Shown piece after piece: positions 1 through 7,444 of a stretch of DNA of 25,790 bases. The notes under the pieces were generated by a model. The model did no database searches and was not told where the DNA came from. It worked only from the letters and a program-made list of their open reading frames with translations. The first letter of the stretch is position 1. Every line of letters begins with the position of its first letter. The position numbers and the translations under genes are program-made. Source of the stretch: JAVBTR01 sp031556065 (GTDB lineage: Bacteria; Bacillota; Clostridia; Christensenellales; Aristaeellaceae); contig JAVBTR010000026.1 of the NCBI GenBank assembly GCA_031556065.1, forward strand, positions 1 through 25,790. The letters are read 5' to 3'.

Positions 1-2
1 TC

Positions 3-65
3 CAGACCAATTTCGCTGAAGAAGATGAAGAAGACGACGAAGATGAAGAAGAGGACGACGAATAA
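3..65 (+). CDS. C-terminal end of an unidentified protein with an acidic tail (partial)
   Basis: The window opens inside an open frame that ends with TAA at 63-65. Only 20 residues are visible: QTNFA followed by 15 residues that are all Asp or Glu. Poly-acidic tails of this kind occur on several unrelated bacterial proteins, for example the RNA polymerase delta subunit, some nucleic-acid-binding proteins and some chaperones, so no function can be assigned. The frame is supported by the unbroken run of GAA/GAT/GAC codons ending in a stop, with no gene overlapping it. It could also be chance in a purine-rich stretch, but that is less likely. Confidence 0.55.
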   Translation, partial: QTNFAEEDEEDDEDEEEDDE

Positions 66-319
66 CCGAACTCTGACCATCGGCATAATTCGCAGCAAAG
101 ATTCGGTTCCAATCTATTTGAGGTAAACAGGTTTCCAAAGGTATCAGGTAAATCCCAAAGAACCCTAACCCATCCAAATCAGGTTAAGTTTTTAGGATAG
201 ATCGTTACTGGAAGCTAGAAGTCTAAATCGGTTTGTTAGGTTTTAAATCATCAAACAGGAAAGGACACAAACCCTCTATAAGGTAGATTGGTAGACCAAA
301 ACTAAATAAAAAACCATTG

Positions 320-345
320 CCGGGTGGTACTGACCACCCGGTTTT
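320..345 (+). terminator. Intrinsic terminator-like hairpin
   Basis: A perfect 9-bp stem (CCGGGTGGT pairing with ACCACCCGG) with a 4-nt loop is followed by TTTT. An A-rich run (about 305-313) precedes it, so the minus strand also has a T-tract and the structure could work in both directions. It lies about 255 bp after the upstream stop codon and before the uvrC promoter candidate. Confidence 0.6.
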
Positions 346-374
346 GCTGTTGAAAAAGACTTGCTCGATAGAGG

Positions 375-403
375 TTGACAAAACGATGTGGTAAACCTAA
401 ACT
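375..403 (+). promoter_or_regulatory. Candidate sigma-A promoter for uvrC
   Basis: A perfect -35 (TTGACA, 375-380) is followed after 17 bp by TAAACT (398-403), which matches 4 of 6 bases of the -10 consensus. The expected start near 410 would give a leader of about 85 nt before uvrC. Confidence 0.45.
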
Positions 404-430
404 TGTTTTTGAAATACAAGTTTTCTTTTT
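399..430 (+). terminator. Terminator-like hairpin in the uvrC upstream region
   Basis: An 8-bp stem (AAACTTGT pairing with ACAAGTTT), a 9-nt loop, then TC and five T residues. It is AT-rich and so weak. It overlaps the putative -10 and start site, so it would act only on transcripts arriving from upstream. Confidence 0.4.
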
Positions 431-444
431 GGAGAGCGCGGGAA

Positions 445-475
445 CCTTCTTGCTTTTGAAAAAGCAAAAGGTTTT
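445..475 (+). terminator. Hairpin plus T-run in the uvrC leader (possible attenuator)
   Basis: TTGCTTTT (450-457) pairs with AAAAGCAA (460-467) and is extended by CCTT/AAGG. TTTT follows at 472-475. It ends 18 nt before the uvrC ATG and just upstream of its GGAAG ribosome binding site. It could be a weak attenuator or an mRNA-stabilising hairpin. Confidence 0.4.
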
Positions 476-493
476 CGCATAAAGGAAGTATTT

Positions 494-2350
494 ATGACCA
501 AAGACCTACAGCTAAAAATCCAAAAGCTTCCCGACAGCCCTGGGTGTTACCTGATGAAGCATGAGGGGCAGATTATTTATGTGGGGAAAGCGGTTAATTT
601 AAAGAACCGCGTGAAGAGCTACTTTCAGTTTTCCAGGGGGCATACGGTGAAGGTAGCGGCCATGGTGGAGAAGATTGATGATTTTGATATTATGCTGTGC
701 TCCAGCAATCTGGAAGCGCTTATTTTGGAATGCAATCTGATCAAGCTGCACCGGCCTTATTACAATATTTTGCTTAAGGATGACAAGCATTACCCCTATG
801 TGCGAATCGATTTGAATGAGAAGTATCCCAGAATGCAATTGGCCCGCCGGATGGACCAAAAGGATGGGGGCAAATACTTTGGGCCTTATATTGGGGCCAC
901 GGCGGTAAAGCAGGTGATGGACGCGGTGAAGGATGTGTTTCCCTTAAGAACCTGCCATTTGGAATTGCCGCTTAAAACCCCTAAAAGGCCTTGCGTGAAC
1001 TATGAAATAGGCCGGTGTCTGGCGCCCTGCGCGCTTAAGTGCGGGGAAAGGGAATACGGGGAGATGATCGAGGGGGTCATCCGGTTTTTGAACGGGAAAT
1101 ACCAAGAGGTGGTGGCCGGGCTGGAGAAAGACATGCGGGAAGCGGCCACGAATCTGCAGTTTGAACGGGCGGCTGTGATACGGGACAAGATTAAAGACGT
1201 GCGAGACCTGATGCAGCAGCAAAACGCCATCCAAACCAGCGATACGGAGCAGGATATTATCGCCCTGGCCCAGGATGGGCTGGACGCCATGGTGCAGGTT
1301 TTGTTTGTCCGCGGCGGGAAGATGATCGGCGGGGAGCATTTTGTGCTGGCAAGGGAAGGGGCGGAGGACCCTGGGGAAGTGCTGGCGGGGTTCCTGATCC
1401 AGTTTTACGAGGATGGGAAGCTGGTGCCCCGGAACGTGCTTTGCCAGGCCCTGCCTAACGAGGCGGAGGAGCTGGAGCAATGGCTGCGTGAGCAGCGGGG
1501 CGGGGCGGTGAGCCTTGCGATACCCAAGCGGGGGGAAAAGCATGAGCTGATTATCATGGCCCAAAAGAACGCGGCGGATGCCTTGGATAAACGAAACGCC
1601 CGGGACGCGGTGATGAAGGAGAGAACCACCGGTGCCTGCGAGGCCCTGGCCAAGGCCATCGGGCTTGAAAACACACCCCGGCGGATAGAAGGGTACGATA
1701 TTTCCAACACCCAGGGGGTGCTTTCGGTGGGGGCCATGGTGGTGTTTATCGATGGGGTGGCCGCGAAAAAGGAATACCGGCATTTTCGGATCAAGACGGT
1801 GGAAGGGCCTAACGATTTTGCCTCCCATTACGAGATGATGGACCGGCGCATGGCCCATGGCCTGGAGGAATTGAAGGAGCGGCAAGCCCAGGGGCTGCCT
1901 GCTCAGGGCGGAAAGTTTTCCGATCTGCCGGATTTGATCTTGATCGACGGCGGTGCCCAGCAGCTAAGGTTCGCCCGGGAAGCCATGGAAAAGCATGGGC
2001 TAAATATTCCCATGTTCGGCCTGGCGGAACGGCTGGAAGAAATTTATCTGCCGGACAGGGAAGAGACCCTGCTGCTGGATCACCATACCCCGGAGCTGCA
2101 TTTGATTCAAAGAATCCGGGATGAGGCCCACCGGTTTGGCATCACCCACCACCGGGCTTTGCGGGGCAAGGCGGGGGTTCACAGCCAGCTGGAGGATATT
2201 GAAGGCATTGGCGAAAAGCGGCGGCAGGCGCTGCTAAAGCATTTCCATACCATCAAAGCCATTAAGGAAGCGAGCCTTGAAGAAATTTGCCAAGTGGATG
2301 GCATGAACATAAGGGCCGCGGAAGCGGTTATTAAGTGGGCGCAAAAATAA
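494..2350 (+). CDS. uvrC: Excinuclease ABC subunit C
   Basis: UvrC makes both incisions in nucleotide excision repair after UvrAB has loaded it at a lesion. The 618-residue length is normal for the family. The GIY-YIG nuclease domain covers about residues 10-90, with catalytic Tyr29 in IIYVGKA. A four-cysteine cluster (C154, C167, C175, C179) matches the conserved iron-sulfur ligand pattern. A UVR/UvrB-binding motif lies near 208-243. The RNase H-like second nuclease carries D402 (YDISN), D485 (LIDGG) and the RDEAHRF motif near 542-548. A double helix-hairpin-helix follows (about 567-618). The ATG start has GGAAG 8-12 bases upstream. It appears to be a single-gene unit: the next gene starts 64 bp downstream with its own ribosome binding site. 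No anomalies are seen. Confidence 0.98.
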   Translation: MTKDLQLKIQKLPDSPGCYLMKHEGQIIYVGKAVNLKNRVKSYFQFSRGHTVKVAAMVEKIDDFDIMLCSSNLEALILECNLIKLHRPYYNILLKDDKHYPYVRIDLNEKYPRMQLARRMDQKDGGKYFGPYIGATAVKQVMDAVKDVFPLRTCHLELPLKTPKRPCVNYEIGRCLAPCALKCGEREYGEMIEGVIRFLNGKYQEVVAGLEKDMREAATNLQFERAAVIRDKIKDVRDLMQQQNAIQTSDTEQDIIALAQDGLDAMVQVLFVRGGKMIGGEHFVLAREGAEDPGEVLAGFLIQFYEDGKLVPRNVLCQALPNEAEELEQWLREQRGGAVSLAIPKRGEKHELIIMAQKNAADALDKRNARDAVMKERTTGACEALAKAIGLENTPRRIEGYDISNTQGVLSVGAMVVFIDGVAAKKEYRHFRIKTVEGPNDFASHYEMMDRRMAHGLEELKERQAQGLPAQGGKFSDLPDLILIDGGAQQLRFAREAMEKHGLNIPMFGLAERLEEIYLPDREETLLLDHHTPELHLIQRIRDEAHRFGITHHRALRGKAGVHSQLEDIEGIGEKRRQALLKHFHTIKAIKEASLEEICQVDGMNIRAAEAVIKWAQK

Positions 2351-2414
2351 TTTTTGTTCAATGAAAAATTTCCCTGCTCTCAGTTGTATTGACAGTGAAG
2401 GGAGTTGAAAGCAA

Positions 2415-2903
2415 GTGAATGTGCCAAACGAGCTCTATGGCAGCATTTCGCAGGCGGTTCAAAGGCATATGCAAAGCATTGTGCGGGTGGCGTATACCTA
2501 TGTGAAAAACGTCCACGACGCGGAGGATATTGCCCAGGACACGTTTTTAAGCTACCTAAATTCCGGCAAGGCCATTGAAGATGCCGAGCATGAAAAGGCG
2601 TGGCTTATTCGGGTATGTATCAATAAAAGCAAGAACTTCTTGAAAAGCGGTTGGTTTAAAAGCCGTAACCCTTTGCCGGAGGATTTGAGCGCAACCATGC
2701 CCGAGGAAAACGGGGTGCTATGGGAGGTTTTGGCCCTTGCCGAAAAATACCGCCTGCCCATTCACTTGTACTATTATGAAGGCTATGACATGAAAGAGAT
2801 TGCCAAGCTGCTTTCACTCCCCACAGCCACGGTGGGCACACGGTTAGCCCGGGCCCGTGGCATTCTAAAAAGCCAGTTGGGAGGGGACTATTTTGAAGGG
2901 TAA
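2415..2903 (+). CDS. ECF-type RNA polymerase sigma factor
   Basis: This is a small (162 aa) extracytoplasmic-function sigma factor. Region 2 spans about residues 15-78, with the conserved AEDIAQDTFL segment at 36-45. A short linker leads to region 4 (about 102-155), whose helix-turn-helix includes the YDMKEIAKLLSLPTATVGTRLARAR motif area (124-148). The start is GTG at 2415 with GGGAG about 11 bases upstream. It overlaps the next gene by 11 bp in another frame, so the two are almost certainly translated together. The partner is a membrane protein with a cytoplasmic N-terminus, the usual topology of an anti-sigma factor. The inferred role is a membrane-signalled regulator, probably autoregulated, but no clear ECF promoter motif was recognised in the 64-bp upstream gap. 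Confidence 0.93.
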   Translation: MNVPNELYGSISQAVQRHMQSIVRVAYTYVKNVHDAEDIAQDTFLSYLNSGKAIEDAEHEKAWLIRVCINKSKNFLKSGWFKSRNPLPEDLSATMPEENGVLWEVLALAEKYRLPIHLYYYEGYDMKEIAKLLSLPTATVGTRLARARGILKSQLGGDYFEG

Positions 2904-4638
2904 CGGGTATAAAAAGGCCATGGAGCAGTTGCCTGTTTCCAAGGATTTGGAAGCAAGAACCATGGCGCTATTGGAAGCCTCCCAGAGGGAAAAGACGAGG
3001 GAGGAAAAGAAAATGAAGAAAAAATGGATAACGGCGGTGGGAAGCCTGGCCGCGGCTTGCCTGGTACTGGCCATTGCTTTGCCTGCTATGCTGCCCGGCA
3101 AAACCCAAAACCAGGCGGCGGATACACCGGCTGCGAACCTAAAACTAAGTGCCAGAGCGCCCTCAAACCAGATGGATATGACAGCGGACTATGAAATGCA
3201 GGAGGCCATGCCCATAGCCGGGTATATGATGAAAGGGGATAACCAGTGGAACACGGAGGAATACAGCTATATTAGCGAAAACCGCTTCCTGTCTGTGAAG
3301 ACCAACCCCTTGAACACCTTTGGGGCGGACAGCGATACGGCATCCTACTCAAAGCTTCGCGCGGCTGTTTTAAAGGGTGAAGCGGTGCCTAAAGATAGCG
3401 TGCGCATTGAAGAAATGCTGAACTATTTTTCATACGATTACAAGCAGCCGCAAAAGGGGGAACCCTTTGGGGTCACAACGGAAATAGCCGATTGCCCCTG
3501 GAACAAGGATACCAAGCTGCTGCTGATCGGCTTACAGGCGAAGGCAATCGAAACTGAAAGCTTGCCCGGGCAGAATCTGGTGTTTCTGATCGACGTATCC
3601 GGCAGCATGGAAGACGCCAATAAGCTGCCTCTGGCGGTGCGGGGGTTTAAGCTATTGTTGGAAGAATTGAAGCCCACGGATACGGTATCCATTGTGACCT
3701 ACGCCTCCGGGGACCAAGTGGTGCTGGACGGGGTCCGGGCCAGCGATAAAACCCGCATTATGGAAGCCTTGGATAGCCTTACCGCAGGGGGCGGGACAGC
3801 AGGGGCGGCGGGGATCACCACGGCTTATGAATTGGCCCAAAAGCACTTTGTTAAGGAGGGCAACAACCGGGTGATTCTAGCCACGGACGGGGATTTAAAC
3901 ATCGGCATTTCTTCGGAGGGGGATTTAACCAGGCTCATCGAGCAAAAGCGGGATTCCGGCGTTTTTCTAAGCGTACTGGGCTTTGGCACCGGCAACTATA
4001 AGGATAACAAGCTGGAAGCCCTGGCGGATCACGGCAATGGCAATTACGCCTACATCGATACCATTTTCGAAGCCCGGAAGGCCCTGGTGGAGGAAATGGG
4101 CGCCACCTTCTTTACGGTGGCCAAGGATGTGAAATTGCAGGTGGAATTTAACCCTGGCAAGGTGAAGGGCTACCGGCTGATCGGCTACGAAAACCGGCTT
4201 TTAAATGCCGAGGATTTCGCGGATGATTTAAAGGACGGCGGCGAGATTGGCAGCGGCCACCGGATGACGGCCCTGTATGAGATCGTGCCCGTGGACAGCG
4301 AAATGGAGATGGGGGAAGTGGAAACCAAGTATCAAAACAAGACTGAGAATGGTTCCAGCGAATGGCTTACCGTTAACCTGCGCTGCAAGGCCCCCGATGG
4401 GGATACCAGCACCCTATACAGTTACCCGGTGGATGAAGGGTCTATATTGCCTGAAATGAGCGATAACATGTGTTTTGCCTCTGCTGTGGCGGAGACAGGG
4501 ATGCTGCTAAGGGACAGCGAGTTCAAGGGCACTGCCAGCTACCAAAGCGTGTTGGAGCGGCTAAGGGGCACCGCCAGCGTCACCGGGGATGTGTACAAGG
4601 AAGAGTTCCAATACATGGTGACGCTGCTGGGCAGGTAA
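2893..4638 (+). CDS. YfbK-type von Willebrand factor A membrane protein with anti-sigma-like N-terminus
   Basis: The start is TTG at 2893 with GGGAGGGG just upstream, inside the end of the sigma factor gene. Residues 1-45 are charged and probably cytoplasmic. A single transmembrane helix (about 46-66) follows, then a linker, then a large extracytoplasmic part. The block at about 137-205 (NTF...SDTASY, RIEEMLNYF, CPWN) matches the N-terminal module of YfbK-like vWA proteins. The vWA domain (about 228-395) has an intact MIDAS: D234-x-S236-x-S238, T302 and D332 in ATDGD. The C-terminal region (about 405-575) resembles DUF3520. Proteins of this class are known mainly from sequence. I infer that the N-terminus holds the sigma factor at the membrane and the vWA domain senses a divalent-metal-dependent ligand. 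It lacks a recognisable zinc-binding anti-sigma motif, so the anti-sigma role rests on context. Confidence 0.88.
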   Translation: MKGNGYKKAMEQLPVSKDLEARTMALLEASQREKTREEKKMKKKWITAVGSLAAACLVLAIALPAMLPGKTQNQAADTPAANLKLSARAPSNQMDMTADYEMQEAMPIAGYMMKGDNQWNTEEYSYISENRFLSVKTNPLNTFGADSDTASYSKLRAAVLKGEAVPKDSVRIEEMLNYFSYDYKQPQKGEPFGVTTEIADCPWNKDTKLLLIGLQAKAIETESLPGQNLVFLIDVSGSMEDANKLPLAVRGFKLLLEELKPTDTVSIVTYASGDQVVLDGVRASDKTRIMEALDSLTAGGGTAGAAGITTAYELAQKHFVKEGNNRVILATDGDLNIGISSEGDLTRLIEQKRDSGVFLSVLGFGTGNYKDNKLEALADHGNGNYAYIDTIFEARKALVEEMGATFFTVAKDVKLQVEFNPGKVKGYRLIGYENRLLNAEDFADDLKDGGEIGSGHRMTALYEIVPVDSEMEMGEVETKYQNKTENGSSEWLTVNLRCKAPDGDTSTLYSYPVDEGSILPEMSDNMCFASAVAETGMLLRDSEFKGTASYQSVLERLRGTASVTGDVYKEEFQYMVTLLGR

Positions 4639-4642
4639 AAAC

Positions 4643-4780
4643 AAGGGATTTTTAAGGGGCGAGCTCCTTAAATGGGTTTGGGCAAAGCCCAACGTAACCT
4701 ACCGAAGGGTAAAAGCACCCCCAGGTCAAGGAAGCGTTAGCGGTCCTTGACACCTGCTTACTTGCAGATACAAGCAGACA
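4643..4780 (+). repeat. Structured dispersed repeat, family 1, copy A
   Basis: This copy aligns over most of its length with the reverse complement of 10851-11028. It starts 5 bp after the vWA-gene stop. Predicted hairpins in order: TTTAAGG/CCTTAAA (4651-4672); GGGTTT/AAAGCCC (4674-4690, with one G-U pair); CAGG-TCAAGGA/TCCTTGA-(CA)-CCTG (4722-4756); and a weaker TGCTT/AAGCA (4755-4775). The shared linker AACGTAACCTACCGAAGG is unpaired. Compared with copy B, the first stem shows a T-A to C-G double change that keeps pairing. This copy lies between convergent genes, so it may serve as a 3'-end structure. It is not protein-coding. Confidence 0.75.
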
Positions 4781-4792
4781 AAAAATGGTTAT

Positions 4793-4874
4793 AACGGTTG
4801 GGGGATGGAGCGCCAACCCTACACCGTTGGTTAAAAACCCAACGATTGTAGGGCAGGTTCCATCCCCTGCCGTT
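4793..4874. repeat. Large 82-nt imperfect hairpin in a convergent gap
   Basis: The stem segments are nested: AACGG (4793-4797) with CCGTT (4870-4874); GGGGATGGA (4801-4809) with TCCATCCCC (4859-4867); CCCTACA (4817-4823) with TGTAGGG (4847-4853); and CGTTGG (4825-4830) with CCAACG (4839-4844). Two short internal loops interrupt it. Only one copy is visible here. It probably acts as a two-way terminator or is a small palindromic repeat between the vWA gene and the sensor kinase gene. The stretch 4639-4911 holds only this and copy A of family 1. Confidence 0.65.
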
Positions 4875-4911
4875 TTGCATCTCACCATCTGTCAAGGGTC
4901 AATCGGTTCAT

Positions 4912-6273
4912 TTATATTTTTTGAAAATCCAGATAGGCGGTAAACTCATCATCGTAGGAGGACAGATCGAACATGCAGTTGCCGTATTTATCCAAAACCT
5001 TGCGCACGTTGGTCAGCCCAAGGCCGGAATGGCCTTTTTTACTGCTCATGCCGAAAACCCTGTTCATATCAATGGGTGTAGCGGTGCTGTTGGAAATAAT
5101 GATGAGCTTATTGAAACAGGCCTTGTCCTCCGCAGAAAAAAGAACAGTTTTTCGGTTGGATTCAGCCGCAGCCTCGATAGCGTTATCCAATAAACAGGCC
5201 AAGGCCCGGCAAAAATCCATGTTATTGATATAAAAATCCCGAATATCCGTTTGAAGGCTGATCCTTAAAACCACATTGTTTTCCTGGGCATATTCCAGCT
5301 TGCCCGTTAAAAGGGCGATGAGGGCCGGGTTTTCATTCAGTCGCTTGCCTAAATCAGAGGAGGTCCCGGCATTGGTGGTGGTATGCACCAGGGAGCTATG
5401 GTAAACCTTTAGCTTTTCAAGGTCGCCCAGCTCCAGATAGCCATTGTAGGTTTGCAGAATGTTGTAAAAATCGTGTTTGAGACTGTTGAAATTATTCAAT
5501 CCGTTGGATAGAGTGTAAATGTGGGCCTGGCTGTTATCCAAGGTGACCTCCAGGGCACGGACATAGTCTATCAGAATATTGAGCAGCAAGATCGTCAGCG
5601 TAATGCCGATGTTGGTAATGTTCGCGGGCATATCATGTGTAATGATGTGTGGAACTATCATATATGAAAGCCAGCCCCAACAGGTGCGGACAAAGTAAAG
5701 GACGATTTCCGAGCGGTAGGAGATAAAGAGCTTGTCCTCCACAATTAAGGGCGCTTTTAGCTTTTCGCTAAGCTTTTTGCTCAGCGGGAAAAGCAGTAAG
5801 ATAATCACCATGCAAACGCAATGCTGGCAAATATCTAGTAAATAATTGTAGTTGGCCTCTGTCTGCCGGAAAAACATAACGCTGACCAAGCTATAGAAGC
5901 CTCTGATAACCAGGTAGAACAGATAAAAGTTGCTCATCATTTTAAAGGAGCGCAGCTTGGGAATGTTCAACACCTTCACACCAATAAAGTAATACAAAAG
6001 CGCGAACAAGGGGTTGGGGATGGTGATCAAAAGATAGCTCAGCTCTGAAAAAGGCTGCCCTCCGCCCACAAAATAGACAACATAAACCAGTACGCTTTGC
6101 AAAAGCGTACCGGTAATAAACGCGAAAAGCATTTTCTGTTTTTTGCTTGTGCCAGTGTCATACACCCCCATAAAGAGATCCGCAATGAGGTATACAACAA
6201 CAAAGGTAGAAATGAATGTTGTGATGGCCAAAATGAGTTGCATTTGTGTGGAATAAGCAAATTCGGGATACAT
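4912..6273 (-). CDS. AgrC-like GHKL-family sensor histidine kinase
   Basis: This is a 453-residue membrane sensor kinase. The N-terminal half has about seven hydrophobic segments (roughly 10-35, 48-70, 78-102, 115-135, 145-165, 187-210 and 219-238), as in peptide-sensing AgrC/HPK10 kinases. The phospho-acceptor box contains H267 in SLKHDFYNIL. The N box is LLDNAIEAA (D363, N364, E367) and the G box is GHSGLGL (414-420), typical of HATPase_c_5/GHKL domains. I prefer the ATG at 6273, which has GGGAG 8 bases upstream. An in-frame ATG at 6288 lacks a ribosome binding site. No LytTR response regulator or signal-peptide gene is nearby, so it is an orphan within this window. Its ligand cannot be inferred. 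Confidence 0.9.
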   Translation of the reverse strand: MYPEFAYSTQMQLILAITTFISTFVVVYLIADLFMGVYDTGTSKKQKMLFAFITGTLLQSVLVYVVYFVGGGQPFSELSYLLITIPNPLFALLYYFIGVKVLNIPKLRSFKMMSNFYLFYLVIRGFYSLVSVMFFRQTEANYNYLLDICQHCVCMVIILLLFPLSKKLSEKLKAPLIVEDKLFISYRSEIVLYFVRTCWGWLSYMIVPHIITHDMPANITNIGITLTILLLNILIDYVRALEVTLDNSQAHIYTLSNGLNNFNSLKHDFYNILQTYNGYLELGDLEKLKVYHSSLVHTTTNAGTSSDLGKRLNENPALIALLTGKLEYAQENNVVLRISLQTDIRDFYINNMDFCRALACLLDNAIEAAAESNRKTVLFSAEDKACFNKLIIISNSTATPIDMNRVFGMSSKKGHSGLGLTNVRKVLDKYGNCMFDLSSYDDEFTAYLDFQKI

Positions 6274-6321
6274 ATGATCAGCTCCCATTAACTATTAAAT
6301 TCTCTTACAAGCGCTAATCAG

Positions 6322-6350
6322 AGTATATCAGTCGCAAGATAGGGCGTCAA
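6322..6350 (-). promoter_or_regulatory. Sigma-A promoter for the sensor kinase gene
   Basis: On the minus strand the -35 is TTGACG (6350-6345), followed by a 17-bp spacer and TATACT (6327-6322). Each hexamer matches 5 of 6 consensus bases. Transcription would start near 6315, about 40 nt before the kinase start. Confidence 0.7.
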
Positions 6351-6417
6351 CATTGTTAAATTGCTGCTAATAAATACAGGTTTTCTGTTTTAGAGAAAGG
6401 GGCTTGCCCCTCTGTGG

Positions 6418-6423
6418 TATACT
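6418..6423 (+). promoter_or_regulatory. Possible -10 element before the LysR-type gene
   Basis: TATACT lies 19 bp before the GTG start. No good -35 is found at the right distance. A small inverted repeat (AGGGG/CCCCT, about 6398-6411) sits just upstream. The leader would be very short. Support is weak. Confidence 0.25.
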
Positions 6424-6442
6424 TTTACCAAGGAGTGATGGC

Positions 6443-7360
6443 GTGAACATCCAGTATTTGAAGTATGCGGTGGAGGTTGCCAGAAACCAATCGCTGAACA
6501 AGGCAGCGGAGCGGCTTTACATAGCCCAGCCCAATCTGAGCCGGGCCATTAAGGAGCTGGAAGAATCCATTGGCATTACCATTTTCGAGCGGACCCATCA
6601 GGGCATGACGGTGACCCCGGACGGGGAAATTTTCTTGCAGTATGCCGCCAATATTTTAAAGCAGATCGATCAGGTGGAAAAGATGTACACCCAGGGGAAC
6701 CACCAGCATAAGCAAACGTTTTCGGTTTCTACCCCCAGGGCCAGCTACTTATCCCATGCTTTTGCCAAGTTCGCCAAAGCAGTAGGCACGGACTCGCCCA
6801 TGGAATTGTTCTATAAGGAAACCAACGCTCTGCGGGCCATTAACAATATTTTGCACGAGGATTATAAGCTGGGCATTATCCGCTATGGGAAGAACCACGA
6901 CAAGTATTTCGAGGAAATGCTTAATGAAAAGGGCCTGGTTCATGAGGTGATACTGGAATTTAACTATGTTCTGGTTATGTCCAAGGAGCACCCTCTGGCT
7001 GGCAAGGAGCGGATTTTGTTCGATGATTTGGCGCCCTATACAGAAATTGCCCATGCCGACCCTTTCGTGCCTTCTCTTTCTGTGGCGGCGGTACGGAAGG
7101 AAGAATTGCCCGATAACGTGGATAAGCGGATTTTTGTTTTTGAAAGGGCCAGCCAGTTCGATTTGCTGGAGGAAACCCCGGGTACCTTCATGTGGGTATC
7201 GCCGCCCTCTCAGCGGATGCTGGATAAATACAATCTGGTGCAGCGCGCCTGCAGGGACAACCGCCGCCAGTACCGGGATGTGCTGATCTATAAAAAGGAT
7301 TACCGGCTCACAAGACTGGATGAACTGTTCATTCAAGAAGTGAAAAAATCGTTATTATAA
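6443..7360 (+). CDS. LysR-family transcriptional regulator
   Basis: This is a 305-residue LysR-type regulator. The N-terminal winged helix-turn-helix is clear (residues 1-60: QYLKYAVEVARNQSLNKAAE, then LSRAIKELEESIGITIFER). It is followed by the usual linker helix and a substrate-binding domain (about 90-300). The GTG at 6443 is preferred: it gives the canonical LysR beginning (NIQYLKY) and has AAGGAG 7 bases upstream. An ATG 39 bp further upstream adds 13 atypical residues. It is divergent from the sensor kinase gene and followed 115 bp later by adhE in the same direction. LysR-type regulators often control divergent or adjacent genes, but the effector and target are not evident here. Autoregulation is likely by family precedent only. 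Confidence 0.93.
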   Translation: MNIQYLKYAVEVARNQSLNKAAERLYIAQPNLSRAIKELEESIGITIFERTHQGMTVTPDGEIFLQYAANILKQIDQVEKMYTQGNHQHKQTFSVSTPRASYLSHAFAKFAKAVGTDSPMELFYKETNALRAINNILHEDYKLGIIRYGKNHDKYFEEMLNEKGLVHEVILEFNYVLVMSKEHPLAGKERILFDDLAPYTEIAHADPFVPSLSVAAVRKEELPDNVDKRIFVFERASQFDLLEETPGTFMWVSPPSQRMLDKYNLVQRACRDNRRQYRDVLIYKKDYRLTRLDELFIQEVKKSLL

Positions 7361-7373
7361 TTATATGCACGAT

Positions 7374-7410
7374 GGGGTATATCTAAAATGATATACCCCG
7401 TTATGTTTTT
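7374..7410 (+). terminator. Hairpin after the LysR-type gene
   Basis: A perfect 10-bp stem (GGGGTATATC with GATATACCCC), a 6-nt loop, then GTTATGTTTTT. The T-run is 6 bases away from the stem, so termination may be moderate. It isolates the regulator transcript from adhE. Confidence 0.6.
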
Positions 7411-7415
7411 GGGCA

Positions 7416-7444
7416 TTTACAAAAGGGGGCATATTTGTTAAATT
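7416..7444 (+). promoter_or_regulatory. Candidate adhE promoter
   Basis: TTTACA (7416-7421) is followed by a 17-bp spacer and TAAATT (7439-7444). The -35 matches 5 of 6 and the -10 matches 4 of 6 consensus bases. The Rex-like site overlaps the -10. Confidence 0.5.

Noticed and set aside
276..467. 63-codon minus-strand frame in the uvrC upstream region
   Set aside because: It crosses the terminator-like hairpin and promoter candidate, lacks a ribosome binding site and has no recognisable features.
944..1885. 313-codon open frame on the minus strand
   Set aside because: It lies entirely antisense to the well-supported uvrC gene, has no ribosome binding site and resembles no family. It is a codon-bias shadow.
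4639..4911. CRISPR array
   Set aside because: The repeats are inverted, not direct, and have no regular spacing. There are no cas genes in the window.
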